Shown here in pieces: positions 8,194 to 16,802 of a stretch of DNA of 64,000 nucleotides (the stretch's first letter is position 1; the number at the start of each line of letters is the position of its first letter). The notes under the pieces are model-generated. The model was not told the DNA's origin, made no database searches, and saw only the letters and a list, made by a program, of their open reading frames with translations. The translations under genes and the position numbers were made by a program. Source of the stretch: Nocardioides marinisabuli (GTDB taxonomy: Bacteria; Actinomycetota; Actinomycetes; Propionibacteriales; Nocardioidaceae); contig NZ_CP059163.1 in the NCBI RefSeq assembly GCF_013466785.1, forward strand, positions 1,736,001 to 1,800,000, written 5' to 3'.

Positions 8194-8994
8194 ATGGACG
8201 ATCTCACGGAGATCAGGCTCGACGTCACGGGCGCCGTCGGTGTGGTCACCCTGGCCAGGCCCGACAAGCTCAACGCCCTGGGCCGTGCCATGGTCGAGGA
8301 GCTCACCACCGTCGTCGAGCGACTCGTCGCGTCGGACGGCGTGCGAGCTCTGGTCCTGGTCGGTGAGGGCCGGATGTTCTCGGCCGGAGCCGACGTCGAG
8401 GAGTTCCGTGACTCCTTCCGGGCCGGGGACGTGGACCCAGCGGGGGTGGAGGCAGAGGCACGGCTCGGCTCACGGCTCGCCGACGCACTCCAGGCTGCGG
8501 GCCTGATCACCATCGCCTCGGTGCACGGCGCGGCCATCGGCGGTGCAGCGGCCCTGGTCGCGGCATGCGACCTGCGGGTGATGGCCGTGGGGTCACGCAT
8601 CGTGGTCCCCGAGCTGATCATGGGGTTCCCGCTCGCCTGGGGAGGCATGGAGCGGCTGGTGCGGGACCTTGGCCCTTCGGTCGTCCGTGACCTGGTCTTG
8701 ACCTGCCGTCCGTTGGAGGCCGACGAGGCCTTGGCCCGCGGCTTCGCCTGCCGCGTCCTGCCGGCCGCGGAGGCGCTGGACGGCGCGCGCGAGCTCGCCG
8801 AGCTGGTAGCCACTCGTCCAGCGCATGGCACGACGGTCGCGTTGAGACGTATCGCGGCGTTGTCTGACCGCACCGGTGCCCCCGACGTCGACGACGACGC
8901 GGCCTCCCTCGCCGCGGCCTCGACCGACCCCGACGCGATGGCGGCCACACGCGCCTACCTCGACTCGCTGACCACTGATGCATCGTCCCACTGA
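8194..8994 (+). CDS. enoyl-CoA hydratase/isomerase family (crotonase fold), atypical active site
   Basis: 266-residue crotonase-fold protein. The oxyanion-hole segments are present (SAGADV at 63-68 and HGAAIGG at 111-117). Aligned to rat mitochondrial hydratase, the second catalytic glutamate is retained (Glu140 in VPEL) but the first is Ala120 (GGAAALVAACD). It may therefore be an isomerase, hydrolase or lyase rather than a simple hydratase. Start ATG is two bases after the thiolase stop, so the genes are co-transcribed. Family call is firm; reaction uncertain. Confidence 0.85.
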   Translation: MDDLTEIRLDVTGAVGVVTLARPDKLNALGRAMVEELTTVVERLVASDGVRALVLVGEGRMFSAGADVEEFRDSFRAGDVDPAGVEAEARLGSRLADALQAAGLITIASVHGAAIGGAAALVAACDLRVMAVGSRIVVPELIMGFPLAWGGMERLVRDLGPSVVRDLVLTCRPLEADEALARGFACRVLPAAEALDGARELAELVATRPAHGTTVALRRIAALSDRTGAPDVDDDAASLAAASTDPDAMAATRAYLDSLTTDASSH

Positions 8995-9007
8995 CCCAGG
9001 AGAACCG

Positions 9008-9625
9008 ATGGAACTGTTCGAAGCGATCCGCACGACTCGCGCGATGCGCCGGCTCGACCCCGAGCAGGACGTGACGGACGAGGACGTGCGCACGATCCTC
9101 GAGGCCGCACTGAAGGGACCCACCGGCGGCAATCAACAGCCGATCCGTTGGCTGGTGATCCGCGACCCGGACATCAAGAAGCGGCTGCAGAAGATCTACC
9201 AGCGTTGCTGGAACAGGGGGCGCAAACCCTACGAGGACGAGCCCGGCAAGGTCGCCCCGAACGTGCTGAGCTCGGCGGACCACCTCGCCGAGAACCTGCA
9301 CCTGGCCCCCGTCATCATCCTGGCCTGCGCCGACACCGGCGCGGCCGACAAGCGACACCACGCGTCGGTGTACCCGTCGGTGCAGAACCTGCTGTTGGCC
9401 GCTCGCGCGCTCGGTCTGGGCACCGCACTGACAACGGCCCACCTCTTCGAGGAGGACGCAGTCAAGGAGGTGCTCGGCATCCCCGAGCACGCCACCACCT
9501 ACGCGCTCATCCCTGTGGGTCACCCGACCGGCAAGTGGGGCGAGGCGAAGCGTCGCCCGCTCGACGAGGTGAGCTATCACGATCGGTGGGGGCAGAGAGG
9601 CCCCAGCGCTACCACGGCGTCATGA
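9008..9625 (+). CDS. nitroreductase family protein
   Basis: 205-residue FMN-dependent nitroreductase-fold protein. The N-terminal FMN phosphate contact RTTRAMRRLD, the PTGGNQQPIRWLV segment and the late VGHPTGKWGEAKR loop are typical. Members reduce nitro groups, quinones or enoyl bonds with NAD(P)H; in actinobacterial steroid and alicyclic clusters some act on ring double bonds, so nitro reduction should not be assumed. ATG 9008 has CCAGGAGAA upstream; an in-frame ATG at 8978 lies inside the crotonase gene and is disfavoured. The stop overlaps the next start (ATGA). Confidence 0.85.
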   Translation: MELFEAIRTTRAMRRLDPEQDVTDEDVRTILEAALKGPTGGNQQPIRWLVIRDPDIKKRLQKIYQRCWNRGRKPYEDEPGKVAPNVLSSADHLAENLHLAPVIILACADTGAADKRHHASVYPSVQNLLLAARALGLGTALTTAHLFEEDAVKEVLGIPEHATTYALIPVGHPTGKWGEAKRRPLDEVSYHDRWGQRGPSATTAS

Positions 9626-11208
9626 CCGGCGCCCGCATCGACGTCGACGAGGAGGTCGAGGGGCTCACGATCGCCGGGCTGCTCGAACGTGCGGCCCGGC
9701 GGTGGCCCGACCGCCTTGCGTATGTTCATGAGGACCGCCGCCTCACCTGGGCCGACCTCTTCGAGGAGGTCGACCGGTACGCCCGCGCCTTCATCGCGTG
9801 GGGCGTGCAACCGGGTGACCGCGTCTCCCTGTGGATGGGCAACACCATCTCGTGGGTGCTGGTCGAGCTCGGTCTGATCCGTGCGGGAGCCGTCGTCGTT
9901 CCCGTCAACACCGGGTTCACCGTGGCCGAGGCCGCGTACGTCGTGGGCCAGTCCGACTCGGTCATGCTGGTGTCGTCCTCGAGCCTGCGGGGGCGTTGCC
10001 TTGCCGAGGAGTCGCTGGCCGTCACTGCTGACCCCGACGTCTCGGTGCAGGCCGTCGTCACGGTCGGGCCGTCGTCCGCCGCGACCACCGACCTCGACAC
10101 CCTCCTGGGGAGTGCCGAGAGCGTGTCCCCGCAGGACTCCGCAGCTCGCGCTGCAGCGATCGGACCTGACGACGTCGTGCTGATGCTCTACACGTCCGGC
10201 ACGACGGGTTTCCCCAAGGGGGTCATGCACTCGCACAGAGTCATCGGCAACATGAGCGACGCCGCCGCCCGGCTGGAGCTGACGGAGGACGACCTCACCG
10301 TCATGTACCTCCCGCTGTTCCACATCTTCGCCGTCGCCGCCACCGTGACGTTCATGGCCCGCGGCGCCGCCATGGTCCTGCTCGAGGTGTTCGAAGGTGG
10401 TGCATCGCTCGACTTGATCGAGGGTGAGCGGGCCACGGTGGCCTACGGCGTCGCGCCCCACTACCTCGACCAGATCCGCCACCCGTCCCTCGCTGGTAGG
10501 GACCTCTCCTCGCTGCGCCTCTGCCTGGCACCCGGTTCACCCGACCTGGTGCGCATGGTCTCGGAGCACATGGGCCCGGCCATCAGCGTCTACGGAATGA
10601 CCGAGACGACGTCGATGACATCGTTGGGCTCGGTCCACGACCCGCTCGAGGTGCGGGCCGAGACTGTTGGCAGGGTGCTGCCGCGCTCGAAGGTCAAGGT
10701 CGTCGACGAGCACGGGGACGAGGTGGAACCGGGGGTCGTCGGACACCTCCTGGTCCAGGGGTCGCCGGTCATGCAGGGCTACTACAAGCGTCCCGACGCC
10801 ACGGCCGAGGCAATCGTCGATGGCTGGTTCCGCACTGGCGACGCGCTCGCGCTCGACTCCGACGGGTATCTGCGCTTTGTCGGACGCATCACCGAGATGT
10901 TCAAGGTGGGCGGCGAGAACGTCGACCCGATCGAGGTCGAGTCCGTACTCATGCGGCACCCGTCCGTCGCATTCGCGTCGGTCCAGGGTGTGCAGGACGA
11001 GCGGTTGGGCGAGGTGGGGCTCGCGCACGTCACCGTCGTCGCGGGGGAGACGGTCGACGGTGAGGAACTGCGCCGTTTCGCTCGCGACCAGCTCGCCTCC
11101 TTCAAGGTCCCGCGGCACGTGGTCGTGGTGGACCAGCTGCCGATGACGGCGAGCGGCAAGGTGCGCAAGTTCTTGCTGCGCGAGCAGTTCCTGGGCGAGG
11201 ACGCCTGA
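9622..11208 (+). CDS. AMP-dependent acyl-CoA ligase
   Basis: 528-residue ANL-family enzyme. Motifs: P-loop YTSGTTGFPKG, YGMTETTSM, hinge RTGDALALDSDGYLRFVGR, KVGGENVDPIEVE, and the C-terminal catalytic lysine in TASGKVRK. It activates a carboxylate to its CoA thioester. ATG at 9622 overlaps the nitroreductase stop by four bases, giving translational coupling. It is distinct from the divergent synthetase at 5346, so the cluster activates either two acids or the same acid at two stages. The run ends 80 bp before the BVMO gene. Confidence 0.9.
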   Translation: MTGARIDVDEEVEGLTIAGLLERAARRWPDRLAYVHEDRRLTWADLFEEVDRYARAFIAWGVQPGDRVSLWMGNTISWVLVELGLIRAGAVVVPVNTGFTVAEAAYVVGQSDSVMLVSSSSLRGRCLAEESLAVTADPDVSVQAVVTVGPSSAATTDLDTLLGSAESVSPQDSAARAAAIGPDDVVLMLYTSGTTGFPKGVMHSHRVIGNMSDAAARLELTEDDLTVMYLPLFHIFAVAATVTFMARGAAMVLLEVFEGGASLDLIEGERATVAYGVAPHYLDQIRHPSLAGRDLSSLRLCLAPGSPDLVRMVSEHMGPAISVYGMTETTSMTSLGSVHDPLEVRAETVGRVLPRSKVKVVDEHGDEVEPGVVGHLLVQGSPVMQGYYKRPDATAEAIVDGWFRTGDALALDSDGYLRFVGRITEMFKVGGENVDPIEVESVLMRHPSVAFASVQGVQDERLGEVGLAHVTVVAGETVDGEELRRFARDQLASFKVPRHVVVVDQLPMTASGKVRKFLLREQFLGEDA

Positions 11209-11249
11209 TGGGCAATCGGCTCGGTCGGGGCGGTGGCGTCGCCGCGGAT

Positions 11250-11270
11250 TTTAATCTACTTTAGATTCAA
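11250..11270. promoter_or_regulatory. AT-rich inverted repeat upstream of the BVMO gene, candidate TetR operator
   Basis: AATCTA and TAGATT flank a CTT centre as a perfect 6-bp inverted repeat (11253-11267); allowing one mismatch the arms extend to nine bases each. It is the only AT-rich stretch near the BVMO start (18 bp away). The TetR gene three bases downstream of the BVMO stop-start junction (13237) is the natural candidate to bind it. Confidence 0.6.
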
Positions 11271-11288
11271 CGAACCAAGGAGTCCTGC

Positions 11289-13235
11289 ATGAGCTTCGAG
11301 CCCAAGCCCTTCGATCCGGAGGCGTTGCGCGGCGGCCTCGCGGTGGCCAACCTTCCGACCCTGCTGATGGTCATGTTCCAGCTCAGCGGCGACCGCCGAT
11401 GGCTGAGCGACCCTTATCGGCCGGTCCGCACCAAGGGCATGAGCGACAACGACACCGGTGGTTTCGCCCCCGAGGTGCAGGACGAGATCCGAGCGGCCGC
11501 GTTCGACGTCCTGATGGCCTGGAGCAACGGCGAGCCGATGGCCCTTCCGCTCCCTGACGACGACCTGCTCGTCGAGATGATCACGACCTGCATGGGTGAG
11601 GAGGTGCCGGTCGAGTTCGGACCCATGTTCTCCGAGGACATGCGCGCCGTCGTCGAGGGCGGTCGTGAGCGCACGCCCGTGGACGGCGCCGATGACTTCT
11701 CGGTGATCATCATCGGAGCCGGCATCTCGGGCATCTCCGCGGCAGTCGAGCTGAAGGGCGCCGGGGTCCGAGCCCAGATCTTCGAGAAGAACCCCGACGT
11801 AGGCGGCACCTGGTGGGAGAACCGCTACCCGGGCTGTGGCGTCGACACCCCCAGTCACGTCTACAGCTTCTCGTACCAGCCGCGTCGCTGGTCCACCTAC
11901 TACGGCAAGCGCGACGAGGTGCTGGGATACGTCCGTGACGTCGCCCGCACGACTGGTGTGCTTGACCAGGTGCAGTTCGACACGGACGTGCAGGCGGCCG
12001 TCTACGACGAGCGGACCCACCTGTGGACCGTGACGGCCCGCGCGGCCGACGGCACGGTCACTGAGCACGTCGCGCAGGTGGTCGTCACCGCGGTGGGTCA
12101 GCTCAACCGGCCCGCCGTGCCCGCGATCGATGGCTCCGAGGCCTTCGCCGGTCAGCAGTTCCACTCGGCCCAGTGGCCAGAGGGGTTCGACGTCACAGGA
12201 CTCCGGGTCGGGGTGGTCGGCGCAGGTGCCAGCGCGATGCAGATCGTGCCCGCGGTGGTCGACAAGGTCGAGCACCTGTCGGTGTTCCAGCGCTCGCCGC
12301 AGTGGATCGCGCCGAGCTACAACTACTCGAGCCCCGTGCCTGACCACGTGCACTGGCTCATGGACCACGTCCCCAACTACCGCCTCTGGTTCCGCCTCCG
12401 TCTGTCGTGGCTGATCAATGACCGGCTCTACCCGTCGCTCGAGATCGACCCCGACTGGGAGCACCCGGAGCGGTCGGTCAACGCCCACAACGACGCGCAC
12501 CGCCGAGCGCTGACGCGCTACATCGAGGAGCAGCTCGACGGTCGTGACGACCTGTTGGAGAAGTCGCAGCCGACCTACCCACCCTTCGGCAAGCGCATGC
12601 TGATCGACAACGGCTGGTACGAAGCGCTCCGCAAGGACGGTGTCGACCTGATCACCGACCGGGTTACCTCCATCGACGAAGGCGGGTTGGTCACGGCCGC
12701 CGGCGAGCACGTCGACCTCGATGTCATCGTCTACGCCACCGGCTTCGAGGCCAAGAAGATGCTCTACCCGATGGACGTGCGCGGTCGCGACGGCGTGTCC
12801 ATCCGCGAGCGGTGGGGCGACGAGGACGCCAAGGCCTACCTCGGGCTCACCGTCCCGGACTTCCCCAACCTGTTCGTCATGTACGGCCCCAACGTCAACC
12901 TCGGCCACGGGGGCAGCTACATGTTCGCCGGCGAGTGCCAGGCGCGCTACATCACCGAGATGTGCGTCCGGATGATCGAGCACGACCTCGGCTCCTTCGA
13001 GGTCCGCCGCGACGTCCACGACGCGTACAACGAGAGCGTCGATGCGCAGCACAGCCGGATGATCTGGAGCCACCGCGGCATGGACACCTGGTACCGGAAC
13101 GCGAACGGCCGCATCGTCACGAACTCGCCGTGGCGGGTGGTCGACTACTGGCAGCTGACCCGGCAGGTCGATCCCGACGACTTCGTGTTCGAGACCGCAG
13201 CCAGCTCTGAAGAGCTCGTCCGAGCCGGTCTCTGA
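11289..13235 (+). CDS. Baeyer-Villiger flavin monooxygenase
   Basis: 648-residue type I BVMO. An N-terminal extension of about 130 residues, seen in a subset of the family, precedes the FAD Rossmann motif GAGISG (143-148). The BVMO fingerprint FxGxxxHxxxWP is intact at 286-297 and is followed by the NADPH-binding motif GAGASAMQ. It inserts oxygen next to a ketone using FAD, O2 and NADPH, giving an ester or lactone. ATG start has AAGGAG six bases upstream. The downstream TetR and MFS genes make a self-contained module. The ring or side-chain ketone substrate is unknown. Confidence 0.92.
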   Translation: MSFEPKPFDPEALRGGLAVANLPTLLMVMFQLSGDRRWLSDPYRPVRTKGMSDNDTGGFAPEVQDEIRAAAFDVLMAWSNGEPMALPLPDDDLLVEMITTCMGEEVPVEFGPMFSEDMRAVVEGGRERTPVDGADDFSVIIIGAGISGISAAVELKGAGVRAQIFEKNPDVGGTWWENRYPGCGVDTPSHVYSFSYQPRRWSTYYGKRDEVLGYVRDVARTTGVLDQVQFDTDVQAAVYDERTHLWTVTARAADGTVTEHVAQVVVTAVGQLNRPAVPAIDGSEAFAGQQFHSAQWPEGFDVTGLRVGVVGAGASAMQIVPAVVDKVEHLSVFQRSPQWIAPSYNYSSPVPDHVHWLMDHVPNYRLWFRLRLSWLINDRLYPSLEIDPDWEHPERSVNAHNDAHRRALTRYIEEQLDGRDDLLEKSQPTYPPFGKRMLIDNGWYEALRKDGVDLITDRVTSIDEGGLVTAAGEHVDLDVIVYATGFEAKKMLYPMDVRGRDGVSIRERWGDEDAKAYLGLTVPDFPNLFVMYGPNVNLGHGGSYMFAGECQARYITEMCVRMIEHDLGSFEVRRDVHDAYNESVDAQHSRMIWSHRGMDTWYRNANGRIVTNSPWRVVDYWQLTRQVDPDDFVFETAASSEELVRAGL

Positions 13236-13236
13236 C

Positions 13237-13866
13237 GTGGCGACAGCGGAGGTACCCAGGACCCTGACCGACAAGTCGGCCCGGACGCAGGAGCGTATCC
13301 GGGCCGCGGCGGCCCGGATTCTCAGCGAGCGTGGCATCGCCACGGCGCGCCTCGGTGACATCGCGGCGGCGGCGGGTGTGCAGGCGCCCGCCATCTACTA
13401 CTACTACGCCTCGCGTGAGGAGCTGATCGAGGACGTCATCCGCCTCGGCCAGATCGGCACCGAGGCGCGGGTGACGCAGGCGATCGAGGAGCTCGATGGC
13501 CACACCCCTGCGCTCGAGAAGATCTGTGTCGCGGTGGAGGCGCACCTGCGGGCGTTGCACGAGTTGTCGGACTACACGACTGCGGCGGTGCGCAACGTCG
13601 GCCAGATGCCGACAGAGATGCGCGAGCGCATGCGGGCCGACCAGCGTCGCTACGGCCGCGTGTGGAAGCGGCTGTTCGAGCAGGCGCGCGACCAGGGCGA
13701 GCTGCGGGCCGGGCTCGACCTGCGCACGGCGCAGCTGCTCGTCATTGGAGCCCTCAATTGGACGCCCGAGTGGTGGGCCGACAGCCGTGTTCCGCTCGAG
13801 ACGCTCGTGACCACTGCCTGCGAGCTCACGCGGCACGGTCTCGCCTCCGACCCCGTGGCGCCCTGA
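13237..13866 (+). CDS. TetR family transcriptional regulator
   Basis: 209 residues. The N-terminal helix-turn-helix covers roughly residues 12-60 (RIRAAAARILSERGIATA, then LGDIAAAAGVQAPAIYYYY and ASREEL), the usual TetR layout, followed by a helical ligand-binding domain. GTG start lies one base after the BVMO stop. It probably represses the BVMO promoter through the palindrome at 11250-11270 and is relieved by a pathway compound; both points are inference from position. The following MFS gene begins at or shortly after its stop. Confidence 0.9.
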   Translation: MATAEVPRTLTDKSARTQERIRAAAARILSERGIATARLGDIAAAAGVQAPAIYYYYASREELIEDVIRLGQIGTEARVTQAIEELDGHTPALEKICVAVEAHLRALHELSDYTTAAVRNVGQMPTEMRERMRADQRRYGRVWKRLFEQARDQGELRAGLDLRTAQLLVIGALNWTPEWWADSRVPLETLVTTACELTRHGLASDPVAP

Positions 13867-13946
13867 GCGCCATCGACGGCCGCCCCGCCCCGACCGGGCC
13901 GGCGTGGGACCCGCTGGATCCACCGGCCTCGTCGCTCGGCCGCGAC

Positions 13947-15305
13947 GTGGCTGTGACGGGCGTCCTGGCGTTGGCGATCATGTCGTTCGCGCTGGTGCAG
14001 GCGATGTCGATCCCCGTCATCGGCTCTATCGCCGAGGTGTACGACACCAGCGCCGCCACGGCGACGTGGGTGCTGACCGCCTACCTGGTGTCAGCATCGG
14101 TAGCGACACCGATGCTGGGCCGGCTCGGTGACATGGTCGGTCCCGTCCCGATCATGGTGCTGTCCCTCGCGGTGCTCTCCGCCGGCTGCTTCCTGGCCGC
14201 CGTCGCTCCCAGCATCGGGGTCCTCATCGCGGCTCGGGCGGTGCAGGGGATCGGTGGCGGCGTCATGCCGCTGGCCTTCGGGATCGTGCGCGACGTGTTC
14301 CCAGCCGCCGTGGTGGCGCGGCGCATCGGTCTGCTGAACGGCCTGATGGCGGTCGGCATGGCCACCGGGATGGTCGCCGCCGGGCCCCTGCTGAGCGCGA
14401 CGAGCCTAGGCTGGCTGTTCTTGGTGCCGGGAATCGTGACGGCACTCGCGGCGATCGCCGCCTTCCTCGTGGTGAGGTCGCCTGCCCGAGCCGTCGGCGA
14501 GTGGATGAGTCCATGGTCGGCCGCCTTCCTGGCCGGCTGGCTGGTGCTGCTGATGGTGGCCACTACGTGGGCGCCGCAGCGCGGATGGACGGACTGGTCG
14601 GTGTTGGTGGCCTTCGTGGGCGGCGCCGTGCTGCTCGGCGCCTGGGTGGTCGCGGAGTTTCGGGTGGACGTGCCGGTCATCGACATGGCAGTGATGCGTC
14701 ACCGCAGCGTGCTCGTCGGCAACCTCATCGCACTCGCGGCGGGGGCGGTCGCGATCGGGTCGTACGCGTTCATCCCTCAGTTCGTGCAGCAGGCGCCCCC
14801 GGTGGGCTTCGGCTCCACGGTCGGAGAGTCCGGCCTCATGCTGCTCCCGGCCGCGATCACCACCTTCGTTGCCGGCCTGGTCGCCGTGCCCGGCGCGCTG
14901 CGGACCTCGCCGGCTCGCGTCGTGGTCTTCGGCGGCGCGCTGGCAGCCACAGGCATGTGCGCCATGGTGGTCTGGCGCGATCACCCCTGGTCGGTCTTCG
15001 TCGCGACCGGGTCGATCGGGTTCGGCATCGGACTGATCTTCGCGTGTGTGTCGGCGGCGCTCGTCATGGCGGTACCGCGCGACCAGACCAGCGTGGTCAG
15101 CGGCATGAACGCCAACCTGCGCACCATCGGCGGTGCGATCGGCACCGCGGCGCTGACCAGCGTGGTCGCGGCGCATGTGGACCCGGCCTCGGGTGCCAGC
15201 GACGCAGAAGGGTTCATGACGGCGTTCGTCGTGCTGATCGGCACCGCAGCGGTGTGCGGCGTGGCCGGACTGTTCCTCCGGCCGGAGAGGTATCCGGCCG
15301 GCTGA
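13947..15305 (+). CDS. MFS transporter, DHA2-like
   Basis: Major facilitator of about 450 residues with many hydrophobic segments, consistent with 12-14 helices. The loop motif GRLGDMVGPVPIM follows helix 2 and the antiporter-type segment RAVQGIGGGVMPLAFG follows later, as in drug:H+ antiporters. The start is uncertain: GTG 13947 is the first standard in-frame start after the TetR gene, but coding-like sequence extends upstream to a CTG at 13863 that would overlap the TetR stop (CTGA). A GTG near 13769 would overlap TetR by about 100 bp. Probable export of substrate or a toxic intermediate. Confidence 0.8.
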   Translation: MAVTGVLALAIMSFALVQAMSIPVIGSIAEVYDTSAATATWVLTAYLVSASVATPMLGRLGDMVGPVPIMVLSLAVLSAGCFLAAVAPSIGVLIAARAVQGIGGGVMPLAFGIVRDVFPAAVVARRIGLLNGLMAVGMATGMVAAGPLLSATSLGWLFLVPGIVTALAAIAAFLVVRSPARAVGEWMSPWSAAFLAGWLVLLMVATTWAPQRGWTDWSVLVAFVGGAVLLGAWVVAEFRVDVPVIDMAVMRHRSVLVGNLIALAAGAVAIGSYAFIPQFVQQAPPVGFGSTVGESGLMLLPAAITTFVAGLVAVPGALRTSPARVVVFGGALAATGMCAMVVWRDHPWSVFVATGSIGFGIGLIFACVSAALVMAVPRDQTSVVSGMNANLRTIGGAIGTAALTSVVAAHVDPASGASDAEGFMTAFVVLIGTAAVCGVAGLFLRPERYPAG

Positions 15306-15589
15306 TCGTGGTGTGGAGGTGTCTCGCGCTCCCGGCGCTTACTGCGTATGAGACTAATTATTAGTATTGATCGGAGAGTCTTGTTGTTCTTCGCCGTCGT
15401 GAGGGACCGACCCACCCCGTCGTGACGCTGTGGTCAGGGAAGGCGCCCGCTGCACCCTGGTGCGACGTCGTGGTGGCGTGCGGCGGCGACGCTGCGTCGA
15501 AGCGTGTCGCCCGGCTCCTGGGGCGATGGGTGACGGCCCTGTCTATACCGGCTCTCCTGGCTGCCGCCGGCCACCCGGGTGAGCGTCAG
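15306..15589. other. non-coding gap with AT-rich promoter region
   Basis: No convincing gene. The part near 15340-15380 is AT-rich and contains a palindrome annotated separately. Between about 15540 and 15625 a frame ending in RQVARAMTCEEAIA may be the shifted N-terminal edge of the fbiC remnant that follows. Confidence 0.5.
15353..15365. promoter_or_regulatory. AT-rich palindrome upstream of the fbiC remnant/fbiD
   Basis: ACTAAT-T-ATTAGT is a perfect 6-bp inverted repeat with a one-base centre, in a GC-poor patch between the MFS gene and the F420 genes. It may be an operator or promoter element; no clear -35/-10 pair is evident. Confidence 0.45.
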
Positions 15590-16146
15590 GTTGCCCGAGC
15601 CATGACGTGTGAGGAGGCGATCGCCTGATGGCGGTGGTTCGACGCGTGCGTGACGTGGGGCTGGCCGGCGCGGGTTGTGTCGGCGTCCTGACGTACAGCA
15701 AGAAGGTGTCTGTCCCGCCGACCCGGCTGTGCCGAGACCGCTGTGACTGCTGCGGGTTCGTGACCACGCCGACCCAGCCGGCCGTGCAGGCGCCGGCGGG
15801 CATCCAGTGCGGCACGGGAGGCTCAACCGAGCTCGTCCCGTCGCCGTTCGTGCACCGGTCGGCCCACGCGAGGGCGCGAAGCATGCGTCACGGCTTGATC
15901 GACAGCGTCCAGTGCTCCTGGGTCAAGCCGGCCCCCGGACCAGTGCGCCCAGGTGCTCAGGGCGGGGTCAACGACCTCGGCGGCACCTTGGTGGAGGAGG
16001 CCATCGCCCGCATGGCCGACTCGACCAACCGGTCGGACCGTGCCGTGCTCGAAGCCACGGCCGACCTCGCAGGTCGCCCGGTCCGGCAGCGCACCACGAC
16101 CCGGGGTGCGGACGATCCGTCGGGTCGCTCGGGGTCCGCATCGTGA
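15590..16146 (+). pseudogene. fbiC: remnant of fbiC (FO synthase) with a large internal deletion
   Basis: An open frame from 15628 (172 codons) carries both ends of FbiC, an enzyme normally near 850 residues. Its start matches the CofG half: VRDVGLAGAG, then LTYSKKVSVPPTRLCRDR with the radical-SAM CxxxCxxC (CRDRCDCC). After about 20 junction residues it matches the extreme C terminus of the CofH half: TELVPSPFVH, HGLIDSVQCSWVK, GGVNDLGGTLVEEAIARM and PVRQRTTT. More than 600 residues are missing. Between WVK and GGVNDLGG the expected DQCAQVLRAG sits in another frame, so two compensating frameshifts are also present. Inactive FO synthase is the only reasonable reading. It overlaps fbiD by GTGA. 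Confidence 0.85.
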
Positions 16147-16802
16147 CCGGTTGGACCGCTGTGGTTCCCGTCAAGCGGTGGGCCCTGGCCAAGACGCGCA
16201 TGGTTGGAGGCGCCCAGGTGCGCGAGGGTCTGGCGCGCGCCTTCGCGCTGGACCTGATCGGTGTCCTCGGCGACGTTGTCGGCATCGATGCGCTGATCAT
16301 CGTCACCGGCGAGCCTGAGCTGGGCTTCGTCGGCCGACAGGTCGGCGCGTCGGTCGTGGAAGACCGTGCGCTGCCCTCGGCGGACCCGTTGAACCGGGCC
16401 ATCGACCTCGGTCGCAGTCACGCTGCCGTGATACGACCGCGCTCGCCGATCGTCGTCGTCCCTGCGGACTTGCCGGCCCTCACCGCGCACGCGACCGACC
16501 AGGCGCTCCACAAACTCGCTCAGGTGAGGTCCTCGTTCGTCCCCGATGAGAGTGGGGCGGGGACCACCTTGCTCGCGGCAGCCGAACCGTCGCTGCTGCG
16601 CCCGGCGTACGGTCCGGGATCGGCTCGGCTCCACGCGGCTCAGGGTGCGCAGATGGTCGTCGACGTCGACCCTCGTGTCCGACGCGATGTCGACACGGTC
16701 CGGGATCTCCAGGAAGCGGTGGCGCTCGGAGTCGGTCCGCGCGTCAGGTCGATCGTCGAGGGCTTGCGGGCGAGCCCGAGCGGCGCTTGTGCCACCGCTT
16801 GA
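16143..16802 (+). CDS. fbiD: phosphoenolpyruvate/2-phospho-L-lactate guanylyltransferase (FbiD/CofC)
   Basis: 219 residues, normal for FbiD. Family segments visible: WTAVVPVKRWALAKTRM at the nucleotide-binding N terminus, VVVPADLPALT, FVPDESGAGTTLL, YGPGSARLHAAQGA and RRDVDTVRDLQEA. It guanylates phosphoenolpyruvate (or 2-phospho-L-lactate), the step before FbiA acts, in coenzyme F420 synthesis. The GTG start overlaps the end of the fbiC remnant by four bases, so the two were once a coupled operon. It seems intact although its partner is destroyed; a complete fbiC elsewhere would be needed for F420. No fbiA or fbiB is in the window. Confidence 0.9.
   Translation: MTGWTAVVPVKRWALAKTRMVGGAQVREGLARAFALDLIGVLGDVVGIDALIIVTGEPELGFVGRQVGASVVEDRALPSADPLNRAIDLGRSHAAVIRPRSPIVVVPADLPALTAHATDQALHKLAQVRSSFVPDESGAGTTLLAAAEPSLLRPAYGPGSARLHAAQGAQMVVDVDPRVRRDVDTVRDLQEAVALGVGPRVRSIVEGLRASPSGACATA

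Noticed and set aside
15422..15628. A 68-codon frame before the fbiC remnant
   Set aside because: No independent support; at most its last residues are a shifted edge of fbiC.
15628..16146. A novel 172-residue small protein
   Set aside because: Its sequence is clearly two FbiC termini joined by deletion with compensating frameshifts, so it is annotated as a pseudogene.
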